Part shown: positions 25,527 through 33,800 of the stretch, piece after piece
How the letters are laid out: every line of letters starts with the position of its first letter
Position numbering within the stretch: the first letter of the stretch is position 1
Assembly: GCA_035575135.1 (NCBI GenBank)
Contig: DATLYE010000034.1
Span: forward strand, 62,001 to 126,000
From: JANWXD01 sp035575135
Lineage (GTDB): Bacteria; Acidobacteriota; Terriglobia; Bryobacterales; Bryobacteraceae
Direction: 5' to 3'
Length of the DNA: 64,000 nucleotides
Notes under the pieces: generated by a model
Told to the model about the DNA's origin: nothing
Seen by the model: only the letters and a program-made list of their open reading frames with translations
Database searches by the model: none
Made by a program: the position numbers and the translations under genes

Positions 25527-28334
25527 CTATCCGAACCGCTTGGCTGAGCCGATGCCGATGGCCGGGCGCAAAGCCAGGCCGTAGATGGAAAGGTGGTCAA
25601 AGGCCCAGAGGTTAACGGCGGGGAAGCCTTCGCCCAAGGCCATCAGCGCTTCTCGTTCCCAGGCGCTGGCAGGCCGGAACACCGGAACCAGGTGCCGCAG
25701 GAGATCTTTGGGCCAGTTCAGCTGGTGCAGCGCGAACGCCAGAGCCGCGCGCACCAAGTCCAGATCCCGCGACCACGCGCCGAAGTCGAGAGCTTCGAGC
25801 TTGAAGCGATCCAGTCCGCTGGTGGTTTTGTCCTCCCACTCGGCCGGCAGGTTCACAAAACGGTTCAACCGGCCTCCGAGCTGATGCATGCCGGCAGGCC
25901 GCGGGTGGTTGACGTCGTAGGGGAACAGCACCTCGAAAGCGGCGCCGGGATGGAAGCTTCGTACATGGGAGACGATGGCGGCTACGTGATCCCGCAGCCG
26001 GTCGCGGAGAAAGCCGGCATCCGCGCCGCCGTTGATTCCGGGATCGTCGTCCGGCGAAGTGAACACGTGGAGCGGGCGCCCGAGCGCCGCAAGCGCCGCA
26101 GACTGAGTGTCGGCATCGTAGTAGGCCATGCCGCCGCCCGGATTCTGCGCGGAGAAGTTGGAAAAGTACCACCAGCAGAACTCGCCGAACTGAAGGTTGG
26201 GCGACAGGCCCGCGGCCTGCATCAGGTCCGCAAGGGATTGAAACACGCCCTGCTGGTAGCTGAGCATTGCGGCGTTGAAGGCGCAATGTGTGGAGACGAG
26301 ATTGCCGAAGCCCACCGAGGTTTCGACCGGCGTTCCGTCGGGGAACCGGGCCGCAAACTCTGCCGGGGGATTGACCAGCTCCATCGAGACTGCGGTGACG
26401 ACTTCCCTGCCCCGGCTCCGGCACTCCCGGTAGAAATCAGCGTGCCAGTCGCGGGCCGCGCGGTTGAGCGGCGGCGCCAGCGCGGGATCAATCACCCACC
26501 GGCCCGGCTGCCCACCCTGCAAAGATCCAGCGGCCGCCACAGTTCCAGTAGAACCAGAAGTATTTTCCGTCCACGCATTGAAAGTAAAAGAATAAGCAGG
26601 CTGGGGCGAACGCGCGGTTATGGTGAGTACGTCCCCGGAGGCGGAGGCCCACACGCCGACGAAGGTGGCGTTAATGAAATACTCGAAGTGTGCCGCCAGA
26701 ACCGAGTTGGGTTCGTTCGGAAAAACCGTCTTTCCCACGAACTGGCCGCCGATTTCGAGAAAAATCTGGTCCCCGGGTTGAAACTGCCCTGAGAAAGTGA
26801 CCTGGACGCTGGGGATGAAGGCTTCGACCCGGCGCCGCTGATTCCACCAAAACACTCCGATGTACTCGTTCATCGGGCCATGGAAGCCGAGCTTGTCCAA
26901 ATTCCACAGCAGGCGCGCGGGAGGGAGCTTGTAGGTGTGATCCGTGCTGTAGTCCAGCGCCGGTGAGAGGTTGGTGACTGCCGGCAGCGGATCCGGCACA
27001 TCGGTGGGCACGGCAGCTTCCAGGAAATCGAAATAAAAGTAGCCGCCGGACTTGAGGCGGATGGTGACGGTGTGCTCTCCCGGCGGCACGGCGGAGCGCA
27101 CCAGGCGGCGCGTGTTGACGGCAGGTTCCGTGTTCAGGTAGCAGTCCAGGTCGGTTTCCGCATCGCCGTCGAGGCGGATTCCCGCCACGCCGCGATCGGT
27201 GTAGAGCGAGGTCCCGACGTAGAGGTCGTGGACCGCGGGGCAGTAGTAATAGACCGTCACGGCGTCTCCGACAGAGGCAGCACGCCGCGCGAACCCGCCC
27301 GAATAAAAACCCTCCTCAACGGCCCACTGGCCCGTATAGGAACACCAGGAATCGTTTTCCTCGATGCGGAGGCTCTCCGGGCCGGCGACCTGAAGCGCAC
27401 GGACCGATTCGGGGCCCGCCACCGTCCAGTTGGTGAATACGGCCTCCCACTCGGTGTCCGTAAACGGCGCGCCGTCGGCCAGCGGGGGAGCGAAAGTCAG
27501 CCACATCTGCCGGATCTGGGGGATGCCGAGAGCGTCAAAGTCGAGCGTGATGCGCCAGACGGCGTCGGAACTGCCGCCCTGGAGTTTGATGCGCGCCTGG
27601 TCGGTGCGCAGGCGGTCGTTTTTGCTCACGGCGTAAATGGTGATCATGTTGCCGTCCACACCCGGCCGCTCCGCCGTGATTCGGAGCACGTTCCCCGTGG
27701 CCTCGGCCTGGAGTCCGATGGCCACGCCGAAGGCTTCCCAGTCCACGCTGTTGATCTGCGCGGCCAGAGTGGCCGCCACGTCGGCGGCCGTCGGGAGCGG
27801 CTGTGTGTCCGGCACGATGTAGTCGAAGGCGAAATTCAGATACCACAGCGTAATGCGGTCGTAGGGCTGGAGCCCGTTATCCTCGATGACGAAGGTTCCG
27901 GACGCGGCGGTATAGGCGCCTCCGACAAGCTGGGCGTGATCGAAGAGGCGGATCCGCGCACTGGTTCCGTCCGGCCGAATCACGTCCAGATAAGGCCAGT
28001 CAATCGTGGGAAACTTGGGAGAATCGAGCGGCATCAGTCCGGAGTAATGGACGTCGAAGGTGAGCGTGAGGCCTGAGAAGTTGGTGTCAGGAAGATACTT
28101 GAGCCGTGGATGCTCGAAGAAATTGTCGGCGTCATAAAGCACAAGCACGGCAAAGTCTGCCGGATCGCGGAACACCCCGCTCACCTTGAACCCGGTCGGA
28201 GTGGCTGAATGGATGGCGGCGGCCGCGCCGAGAGCGTCGAATCCGCGAAGGTGTATGGTCCGGTCGGGCTGGAGCTTGTAAATCCGCTCGGGCAAAAAGG
28301 CCTCCCGTTTCGAGCCTAGCGGCCCCGGCCGCAC
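25527..28334 (-). CDS. Large phage-tail-like protein (non-contractile sheath-like) with C-terminal barrel domain
   Basis: A 935-residue protein without signal peptide or membrane segment, GTG start at 28334. It contains two copies of a module familiar from phage tail-sheath and baseplate proteins: about residues 190-245 ('VAATLAAQINSVDWEAFG', 'LRITAERPGVDGNMITIYA') and about 550-600 ('LAAHFEYFINATFVGVWA', 'GDVLTITARSPQPAYSF'). The last 300 residues look like a TIM-barrel-type domain ('QFGEFCWWYFSNFSAQ', 'PAVNLWAFDHLSIYG'). No other phage gene lies nearby, so it may be a domesticated tail or secretion-needle part, or a prophage relic. The assignment rests on motif memory, not a search. Confidence 0.5.
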   Translation of the reverse strand: MRPGPLGSKREAFLPERIYKLQPDRTIHLRGFDALGAAAAIHSATPTGFKVSGVFRDPADFAVLVLYDADNFFEHPRLKYLPDTNFSGLTLTFDVHYSGLMPLDSPKFPTIDWPYLDVIRPDGTSARIRLFDHAQLVGGAYTAASGTFVIEDNGLQPYDRITLWYLNFAFDYIVPDTQPLPTAADVAATLAAQINSVDWEAFGVAIGLQAEATGNVLRITAERPGVDGNMITIYAVSKNDRLRTDQARIKLQGGSSDAVWRITLDFDALGIPQIRQMWLTFAPPLADGAPFTDTEWEAVFTNWTVAGPESVRALQVAGPESLRIEENDSWCSYTGQWAVEEGFYSGGFARRAASVGDAVTVYYYCPAVHDLYVGTSLYTDRGVAGIRLDGDAETDLDCYLNTEPAVNTRRLVRSAVPPGEHTVTIRLKSGGYFYFDFLEAAVPTDVPDPLPAVTNLSPALDYSTDHTYKLPPARLLWNLDKLGFHGPMNEYIGVFWWNQRRRVEAFIPSVQVTFSGQFQPGDQIFLEIGGQFVGKTVFPNEPNSVLAAHFEYFINATFVGVWASASGDVLTITARSPQPAYSFTFNAWTENTSGSTGTVAAAGSLQGGQPGRWVIDPALAPPLNRAARDWHADFYRECRSRGREVVTAVSMELVNPPAEFAARFPDGTPVETSVGFGNLVSTHCAFNAAMLSYQQGVFQSLADLMQAAGLSPNLQFGEFCWWYFSNFSAQNPGGGMAYYDADTQSAALAALGRPLHVFTSPDDDPGINGGADAGFLRDRLRDHVAAIVSHVRSFHPGAAFEVLFPYDVNHPRPAGMHQLGGRLNRFVNLPAEWEDKTTSGLDRFKLEALDFGAWSRDLDLVRAALAFALHQLNWPKDLLRHLVPVFRPASAWEREALMALGEGFPAVNLWAFDHLSIYGLALRPAIGIGSAKRFG

Positions 28335-28490
28335 GACCGCCGGGCCGGAGGTCTAAGTTGCCGGAGCAAAGGGGGAAATTACCGCGGCACCCTTGTGACC
28401 GGATCGAATCACCGCCCCTGTAAGAGCCACGCCTGACGCCGGTTAGGATTCCCGAGGTTTTGGCTTCGTTTGGTAAAACTGCGCAAACTG

Positions 28491-28985
28491 TTAGCGCGCC
28501 GCCTCCCAAGCCCTTACGCGGATCGAGTTGGAAGCGTTCGGTTCCCCGATGCCGGCGACGACGCCTGTAACGACAATTCGCCTGCCGGGAGGAGGTAGTT
28601 TCCCCGCCCCGGCAGAGGCGAAGACCAGCGGGTAGGTCTCACCGGTTTCGGGGATCCTGAGCGCCCACCGACTGGCCTGAGGCGCCACTTCCCCCTCTAC
28701 GATCACGGCTGCCTCTTTCGGGGTGAAGCCGTTGTCGCGCACCTTTCCGAGAAGGTCCTGAAACTTTACCGTGTTGCCCGGCTTTAACCGGATGAGCGCC
28801 CGGCCCCGGCTGAGGCTGGTCTCCACGGACTCCACCCCGGGAATCTTCTTCATGGCCACGCTCACGGCGTGTGCGCAGACCGCTCAATCCATTCCGAAGA
28901 TAGTCAAATCCACCTGCCGGAACTCCGCCCGAACTGCCGTACCGGCCAGCAGCCATGCAACTGCGAAAACGCCCGCTTTGCGCAC
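28491..28985 (-). CDS. Periplasmic heavy-metal-associated (HMA) protein, candidate selenoprotein with in-frame TGA
   Basis: Read from GTG 28985 with AGGAGG 5-10 bases upstream, this gives 164 residues if the TGA at 28886-28884 is read as selenocysteine. Residues 1-20 are a signal peptide ('MRKAGVFAVAWLLAGTAVRA'). The HMA domain follows: 'VDLTIFGMD', then TGA, then 'AVCAHAVSVAMKKIPGVE'. The TGA falls exactly on the first Cys of the metal motif GMxCxxC, giving U-x-x-C. The frame continues unbroken in classic HMA sequence ('IRLKPGNTVKF', 'VRDNGFTPKEAAV') for 130 codons. Starting at GTG 28865 would lose both the export signal and the metal motif. It is third in a MerR-led operon, 14 bp after the outer-membrane gene. 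It probably binds Hg, Cu or a similar soft metal. A nonsense mutation or base error is the alternative. Confidence 0.75.
28857..28871 (-). promoter_or_regulatory. Possible bacterial SECIS hairpin after the in-frame TGA
   Basis: In the transcript, CACGC (28871-28867) and GCGTG (28861-28857) pair perfectly around the five-base loop CGUGA. The loop begins 17 bases after the UGA, within the 16-37 range described for bacterial SECIS elements, and has G at its second position. A weak lower stem (GGU with GCC) is possible with a 7-base bulge. The fold is short, so this supports but does not prove recoding. Confidence 0.4.
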
Positions 28986-28999
28986 CTGATCCTCCTGGT

Positions 29000-29848
29000 T
29001 CAGAAGAAGTAACTAAGGTTCACGGCCACTCGGAAGCGCTCCTGCGGATACAGCGAGCCGGCGTGGCGGAAGACCGGGAGCTGGACTCCAGCCTCGACGG
29101 CGTAGTTCTTGTAGATCCCCAACAGCGCCGGACCGAGAAAAATCTGATGGCCGCCGGTTCCCCCGACAACTGCGCCGGCATGACGGAGGCGGCCCGTCTT
29201 CTCGCCCGTCATTTCCACGAACAACCGCCAATCCCATTGCGGGTATTCTTTGCGCCAACCCGGAGGCCGGTAGCCCCAGACCAGGCTGTAGAGAAAAACA
29301 TTCGACCTGCGATCGCCACGCGCTTCAACGAAGCGGGCACTGCCGAGTCCGCCCCACAAGTAGTGGCTCCGCGAGGCCATGCCCGTGGCGAGGGCCGTAT
29401 AGAATCCGGGCGCTTTGCGAAGATCGCCCAGCATCCCCGCCGGCCTTTGAGGTCCGGGAACAATCAGGCCACCGTAAGCCGTGCTCTCAAAGCGCCTGCC
29501 GACGCCAGTGGCGCGGCGATGGAAGCGCCATGCCGCGATCGTTTCGAAGTCGCCGCTCGCCGGCATCATGCCCGTGACGCGGGCCGGAGCAAGCGGGGCG
29601 GAAGACAGCACCAGGGGAGCGGAAAGGGAAAGCTGGAAGTCTGCCGTGATCCCGTAGCTGAGCATGGCACGGAGCATGGCGCCGGGACGCCCCGGGCCCG
29701 CGCGCCCCATCAGGCCGAGATCCAGACTCCAGCCCCCGCGGCTGTTGGTGGGCGTGGCGAGTCCGAAAACCGGCCCGTGGCCCGCTCCAAGCGCGCAACG
29801 GGTGCTCAGGTCCACGATGAGCGTGACAACCGTGAGCTGCCGGAGCAT
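29000..29848 (-). CDS. Outer-membrane beta-barrel protein of the metal-response operon
   Basis: A 282-residue exported protein: signal peptide 1-22, then alternating strands ('WSLDLGLMGRAGPGRPGAM', 'HQIFLGPALLGIYKNYAVEA') and a last residue motif 'FRVAVNLSYFF' ending in Phe, the usual outer-membrane insertion signal. It resembles proteins labelled transporter or phenol-pathway MetA-like, which have no proven transport function. It lies between the MerR gene (4 bp) and the HMA gene (14 bp), so it belongs to the same metal-controlled transcript. A role in moving or sensing metal at the outer membrane is inferred. Confidence 0.75.
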   Translation of the reverse strand: MLRQLTVVTLIVDLSTRCALGAGHGPVFGLATPTNSRGGWSLDLGLMGRAGPGRPGAMLRAMLSYGITADFQLSLSAPLVLSSAPLAPARVTGMMPASGDFETIAAWRFHRRATGVGRRFESTAYGGLIVPGPQRPAGMLGDLRKAPGFYTALATGMASRSHYLWGGLGSARFVEARGDRRSNVFLYSLVWGYRPPGWRKEYPQWDWRLFVEMTGEKTGRLRHAGAVVGGTGGHQIFLGPALLGIYKNYAVEAGVQLPVFRHAGSLYPQERFRVAVNLSYFF

Positions 29849-29852
29849 GAGT

Positions 29853-30293
29853 TCACCGGCCTGGTCTGGCTCCCGCGGCGCCGGGAGGCACCGCCGCAGC
29901 CACTTGGATCAGCCGGCAGATGTGGCCGGAGGTGTCGGCCTGATCCGGCATTCCGGCGATTTTCGACAGGAATCGCCGGAGTTGGTCTCGAAGAGTCACG
30001 AGCTCCGCAATCGTACGATCCAGGTGTTCCAGCTTCCCCGCAAGCAGCGCGCGGACCTGGCCACACGGCGCTCTGCCCGAATCGCTCATGTCCAGAACGC
30101 GCCTGATCTCTTCGAGCGACAGGCCTAGCTGCCGCGCCTGTTTGATAAACGCCAGCCGGCTGAGGGTCTCCGGGCCGTAGAGGCGGTATCCGGTGTGCGT
30201 GCGATTTGCCCGCGGCAGCAGCCCCTCGCGCTCGTAGTAGCGGATGGCCTGCGCGGTCAGGCCCGTCCGTGCAGCCACTTCACCAATCTTCAT
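29853..30293 (-). CDS. MerR-family metal-responsive transcriptional regulator
   Basis: A 146-residue regulator. Residues 1-70 form the winged helix ('MKIGEVAARTGLTAQAIRYY', 'LPRANRTHTGYRLYG'), followed by the dimer helix (about 78-110). Candidate metal ligands are C77 ('RAPCGQV') at the helix start, and H124 and C126 ('GHICRLIQ') in the C-terminal loop, matching positions used by MerR, ZntR and CadR but with fewer cysteines. I chose ATG 30293, the conserved MKIGE start, over the in-frame ATG at 30323. The gene leads the operon and has a palindromic operator 42 bp upstream. It should repress at rest and activate by DNA distortion when metal binds; which metal is unclear. Confidence 0.9.
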   Translation of the reverse strand: MKIGEVAARTGLTAQAIRYYEREGLLPRANRTHTGYRLYGPETLSRLAFIKQARQLGLSLEEIRRVLDMSDSGRAPCGQVRALLAGKLEHLDRTIAELVTLRDQLRRFLSKIAGMPDQADTSGHICRLIQVAAAVPPGAAGARPGR

Positions 30294-30334
30294 CGCGTGA
30301 GTTCCCGACCGCATCGCGGCCATACCTTCATGAT

Positions 30335-30359
30335 GAACCTTACAGCGACTATAAGGTTC
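30335..30359 (-). promoter_or_regulatory. MerR-type operator/promoter
   Basis: A perfect inverted repeat GAACCTTA (30335-30342) and TAAGGTTC (30352-30359) with a 9-base spacer. The ACCTTA...TAAGGT arms are typical of metal-sensing MerR proteins. On the - strand TTGAAC overlaps one arm as a -35, and CATCAT lies 20 bases downstream as a weak -10, the over-long spacing that MerR regulators correct. It drives the merR-like/OM/HMA operon. Confidence 0.8.
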
Positions 30360-30460
30360 AAGCTCGCAAGTGTTGGCCGGCGACCGGGGCGGGCCCGTGC
30401 GCCCCTCAGTGGAAAGAGCGGCCGCCTCAGGATGTGGTGTGGCCTCAGTATAATCGGAGT

Positions 30461-30853
30461 GTGAAATCCGGCGGCATCACAGCCGTGGCGGCGCTGCTCG
30501 TGCTGGGGGCGTGCAACCGCGGCATGGAGACCAAAGAGGCCGTGCGCCAGGGAGTGATTGACCATCTGGCGACGCGCGCCAACCTCAACGTCGCCTCCAT
30601 GCAGGTGGAGGTGACTTCGGTAACCTTCCGCAACAACGAGGCGGACGCGACCGTACATTTCCGCGCCAAAGGCGCCCAAGCCGGGCCGGGCATGACCATG
30701 AACTACACGCTGGAGAAGCGGGGCCGGCGCTGGGTCGTCAAGAGCCGCTCCGAAGCGGGGCGCGTGCCTCACGGAGAGACGGGAGAAATGCCGGGAGGCC
30801 TTCCGCCCGGCCATCCGCCGGTGGGCGGAACCGGCAGCGCGGCGCCGAAATGA
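30461..30853 (+). CDS. Small lipoprotein of unknown function
   Basis: A 130-residue protein from GTG 30461 (CGGAG just upstream). 'AVAALLVLGACNRG' is a type II signal with lipobox LGAC, so the mature protein is lipid-anchored at its Cys. The rest is a small alpha+beta domain ('MQVEVTSVTFRNNEADATVH', 'LEKRGRRWVVKSR') of the cystatin/NTF2-like lipoprotein kind, and a Gly/Pro-rich tail. I see no catalytic motif. The stop overlaps the next gene by ATGA. Confidence 0.72.
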   Translation: MKSGGITAVAALLVLGACNRGMETKEAVRQGVIDHLATRANLNVASMQVEVTSVTFRNNEADATVHFRAKGAQAGPGMTMNYTLEKRGRRWVVKSRSEAGRVPHGETGEMPGGLPPGHPPVGGTGSAAPK

Positions 30854-32025
30854 ATCCCGTTGCCGTACTGGGCGGCGGGCCGGCCGGAGCGTTCGCGGCC
30901 GAACGACTGGCGGCTGCCGGGGCGCCGGTGATGGTCTTCGACGACCGCCTCGCCTGGGAAAAACCTTGCGGCGGCGGGCTCACCTTCAAGGCGTATCACC
31001 GCTATCCCTTCCTGTTGGACAACGGCAAGCCCAAGAAGCTGATCCGCCGGCTGCGGCTTGCGGCTCCCGGTGCAGGAGACGTGGACATCAGCTTGCGGGA
31101 GCCCCTCGTTGTCTACTCCCGCCTGGACCTCAACCAGATGTTGCTGGAACGGGCGGCGCGCGCTGGGGCGCGGATTGAGAAGACGCGGGTGCTACGCCTC
31201 AGCCCTCTCGGCCGCGGCTGGCGAATCGAGACGACGCACGGCAGCGCAGAGGCATCCTTCTGTATCGTCGCTACGGGGGCCCGCAACCCGCTGCGCGAAG
31301 TGGGAACGGCCTGGACCGCCGCCGACACGATGATCGCCCTTGGCTATTATTTACCCGCCGAGCAGGAACACATTGATATCCAGTTTCTGCCGGGCTTGCA
31401 GGGCTACATCTGGGTCTTCCCGCGCTGCGGGCATCTGTCGGTGGGCATCTGCGGCAAGGGAGAGCCCGCGCAGGTCTTGCGCGGCCGCCTGGAGGCGTAC
31501 CTCAGGGAGAAAGGCCTTGGCTGGAAGGACGGCGTCTTCTATAGTCACGTCCTTCCGTCGCTGGCGCGAGGCTCCTGGAGCCGCAACCGTGTGGCGGGTC
31601 ACGGCTGGCTGGCTGCCGGCGACGCGGCAGGACTTGTGGATCCCATCACGGGCGAGGGACTTTATTATGCGCTGCGCTCCGCGGATCTTGCGGCCGGGGT
31701 GGTGCTGGACGACGCCCAGGCGCCCGAGGACAAGCCCGCCGCCTACCGCGCGTTGCTCGACCGCGATTTCGCCGCAGACCTGGCCTTTGCGGCGTCGCTG
31801 GCCAAGAAAATCTTTCTCGGAACCTTCCTGATGGGCGGCGTGCCGAAGCGCATGATCCAGTTCATGCGCCGCAGCGGCCGCTTCCGCGATATCATGCAGG
31901 ATCTGTTCGCCGGCACGCAGCCCTACATGGATCTGAAGTCGCGCCTGGTGCGCAACCTGCACGGGACGCTGCTCGAGACGGTGACGAATTTTCTGCTGAG
32001 CCGGGCAGCTCCGGGCGAAGCATAG
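30850..32025 (+). CDS. Geranylgeranyl-reductase-family FAD-dependent oxidoreductase
   Basis: A 391-residue flavoprotein. 'VAVLGGGPAGAFAAERLAAA' is the FAD-binding dinucleotide motif, 'WEKPCGGGL' is the family's Pro-Cys-Gly-Gly-Gly signature after the first strand, and 'GWLAAGDAAGLVDPITGEGL' is the second FAD motif. Relatives reduce isoprenoid double bonds (ChlP/BchP, archaeal lipid or menaquinone side chains). Its neighbour hemL belongs to tetrapyrrole synthesis, which fits prenyl reduction but does not prove it. It overlaps the lipoprotein gene by four bases and precedes hemL by 19 bp. Confidence 0.85.
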   Translation: MNPVAVLGGGPAGAFAAERLAAAGAPVMVFDDRLAWEKPCGGGLTFKAYHRYPFLLDNGKPKKLIRRLRLAAPGAGDVDISLREPLVVYSRLDLNQMLLERAARAGARIEKTRVLRLSPLGRGWRIETTHGSAEASFCIVATGARNPLREVGTAWTAADTMIALGYYLPAEQEHIDIQFLPGLQGYIWVFPRCGHLSVGICGKGEPAQVLRGRLEAYLREKGLGWKDGVFYSHVLPSLARGSWSRNRVAGHGWLAAGDAAGLVDPITGEGLYYALRSADLAAGVVLDDAQAPEDKPAAYRALLDRDFAADLAFAASLAKKIFLGTFLMGGVPKRMIQFMRRSGRFRDIMQDLFAGTQPYMDLKSRLVRNLHGTLLETVTNFLLSRAAPGEA

Positions 32026-32044
32026 CCGGCCCCGCGAACACGCC

Positions 32045-33310
32045 ATGAAACGGATCCGATCCGAGAAGCTGTTCGAACGCGCGCAGCAAGTGATTCCGGG
32101 CGGCGTCAACTCACCGGTGCGGGCGTTCCGGAGCGTGGGAGGCACGCCGCCGTTTGTCCTGCGGGGCGAGGGAGCCCGCATCTTCGACGCCGACGGAAAC
32201 GCCTACATTGATTACGTCTGCTCCTGGGGTCCGCTCCTGCTCGGGCACCGGCATCCGGCGCTCCTGGAAGCCGTGGAGGAGGCGCTCAGGTGCGGCACGA
32301 GCTTCGGCGCACCCACCGAGCGGGAGGTCGAACTGGCCGAGGCGATCCGGGAAGCGGTCCCCTCGATCGAGATGGTCCGGCTGGTGAACTCGGGTACGGA
32401 GGCCACCATGAGCGCCATCCGGCTGGCGCGGGCCTACACGGGGCGGGACATGGTGGTCAAGTTTGAGGGCTGCTATCACGGCCATGTGGATTCCCTGCTG
32501 GTGAAGGCCGGCTCCGGCGTGGCTACGCTCGGCATTCCGGACACGGCTGGTGTGCCGGCGAGTTTCGCGGAAACGACGATCACGGTCCCCTACAACTCGC
32601 TCGAGGCGGCCGAGCACGCCTTCCGCAAACACGGAGACCGGATTGCGGCGGTGATCGTGGAGCCTGTCGCCGGCAACATGGGATGCGTCCCGCCGGTGCG
32701 GGGCTTCCTGCAAGGACTGCGGGCGCTCACGGCCCAATACGGCGCGCTGCTGATTTTCGACGAAGTGATGACCGGATTCCGTCTCTCCTACGGCGGGGCG
32801 CAGCAGGTCTACGGCGTGCGCCCGGACTTGACCACTCTGGGCAAGGTGATCGGCGGCGGGCTGCCAGTGGGCGCTTACGGCGGGCGCGCGGACGTCATGT
32901 CACTGGTTGCACCAGCCGGACCGGTGTACCAAGCCGGGACGCTGTCCGGAAATCCGCTGGCCGTAGCCGCGGGTCTGGCGATGCTGCGCTATCTGAAGGC
33001 GCATCCGGAGGTATATGGCGATCTGGAGCGCCGCACGGCGGAAATTGCCGCTGCCGCCCCTGCCGGCGTGACGGTGAACCGCGCCGGCTCAATGTTCACG
33101 CTGTTCTTCACGAGCGAGCCGGTGACCGACTACGCCTCGGCGCGGCGCGCCGACACCCGGCGGTTCGCCACGTTCTTTCACGCCATGCTCGAGCGGGGGA
33201 TTTACTTTCCGCCCTCGCAGTTCGAAGCCGCGTTTGTCTCGGCCGCACACAGCGACGAGGACGTCAAGTATACGGCGGAGGCCATCCGCGATTTCTTTGC
33301 TCGCGCATAG
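32045..33310 (+). CDS. hemL: Glutamate-1-semialdehyde 2,1-aminomutase
   Basis: A 421-residue PLP enzyme of normal length that turns glutamate-1-semialdehyde into 5-aminolevulinate, the first committed step of haem synthesis by the C5 route. The Schiff-base lysine is K267 in 'TTLGKVIGGGLPVGAYGG'; 'VNSGTEATMSAIRLAR' and 'LLIFDEVMTGFR' (Asp 239 pairing with the PLP ring) are also as expected. 'PGGVNSPVRAF' near the start is a HemL hallmark. Its 3' end overlaps the convergent small membrane gene by 47 bp. Confidence 0.96.
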   Translation: MKRIRSEKLFERAQQVIPGGVNSPVRAFRSVGGTPPFVLRGEGARIFDADGNAYIDYVCSWGPLLLGHRHPALLEAVEEALRCGTSFGAPTEREVELAEAIREAVPSIEMVRLVNSGTEATMSAIRLARAYTGRDMVVKFEGCYHGHVDSLLVKAGSGVATLGIPDTAGVPASFAETTITVPYNSLEAAEHAFRKHGDRIAAVIVEPVAGNMGCVPPVRGFLQGLRALTAQYGALLIFDEVMTGFRLSYGGAQQVYGVRPDLTTLGKVIGGGLPVGAYGGRADVMSLVAPAGPVYQAGTLSGNPLAVAAGLAMLRYLKAHPEVYGDLERRTAEIAAAAPAGVTVNRAGSMFTLFFTSEPVTDYASARRADTRRFATFFHAMLERGIYFPPSQFEAAFVSAAHSDEDVKYTAEAIRDFFARA

Positions 33311-33800
33311 CGCGCAGCAGGCGCCGGCCCGACCATAACACGATCGCAAAGAAAAGCGCCAGACTCAGAGCCACGACCGCCATCCGCCGTTCGGGAGGCA
33401 AGGTGCGCGCCCTGGGATGCGGGAGGAACTCCACGGAGACGCGAAGGCGCACGAGGGCCGGGGCTTGCATCTGGCGCCGGTTGTCCACGATGAGGACATA
33501 CTCGCCGGGCTCGGAGAGTGCATAGCGGAAGCCGCCCGCGCGCTGAAAGACGGTGGAGACCAGCAGGCGAGCGCGGCGGCCCGCTCGCAGGCGGCGGTAC
33601 TCGCTTGCCTGCAAGATCGCCACGCGGACTCCCGCGCGGCCCTCGAGCACGGCAAACGAGCAACTGACTTCGGCGGGACGCTGCTGGAGCAGAATCCGAA
33701 ACGGACGCCAGTCGCCCGGCGGAACCTGGACCGGTTCGTCCAGCAGGACAGCGCCGCGTGCAAAGGCCGACAGCACGGCCCCGAGGAGCAGCCGTCTCAT
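33264..33800 (-). CDS. Hypothetical exported protein with C-terminal membrane segment
   Basis: A 178-residue protein beginning with a signal-like segment ('MRRLLLGAVLSAFARGAVLL'). Middle strands 'VEVPPGDW'-like, 'GVRVAILQASEYRRL' and 'GEYVLIVDNR' suggest a small beta-sandwich facing the periplasm, and 'MAVVALSLALFFAIVLWSG' is one membrane helix followed by a basic cytoplasmic tail. The start overlaps the amidohydrolase stop by ATGA, so the two are coupled. It also overlaps hemL tail to tail by 47 bp. No family recognised. Confidence 0.65.
   Translation of the reverse strand: MRRLLLGAVLSAFARGAVLLDEPVQVPPGDWRPFRILLQQRPAEVSCSFAVLEGRAGVRVAILQASEYRRLRAGRRARLLVSTVFQRAGGFRYALSEPGEYVLIVDNRRQMQAPALVRLRVSVEFLPHPRARTLPPERRMAVVALSLALFFAIVLWSGRRLLRAMREQRNRGWPPPYT

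Noticed and set aside
28335..28490. Intergenic stretch looked at for a cobalamin-type riboswitch or tRNA-Sec
   Set aside because: A few bases recall riboswitch or T-loop motifs, but no consistent stems or acceptor could be paired.
28639..28956. 105-codon - strand frame starting 'MAAGRYGSSGG'
   Set aside because: It is a +1 shadow of the HMA gene; the HMA frame with its TGA has signal peptide, ribosome-binding site and domain sequence.
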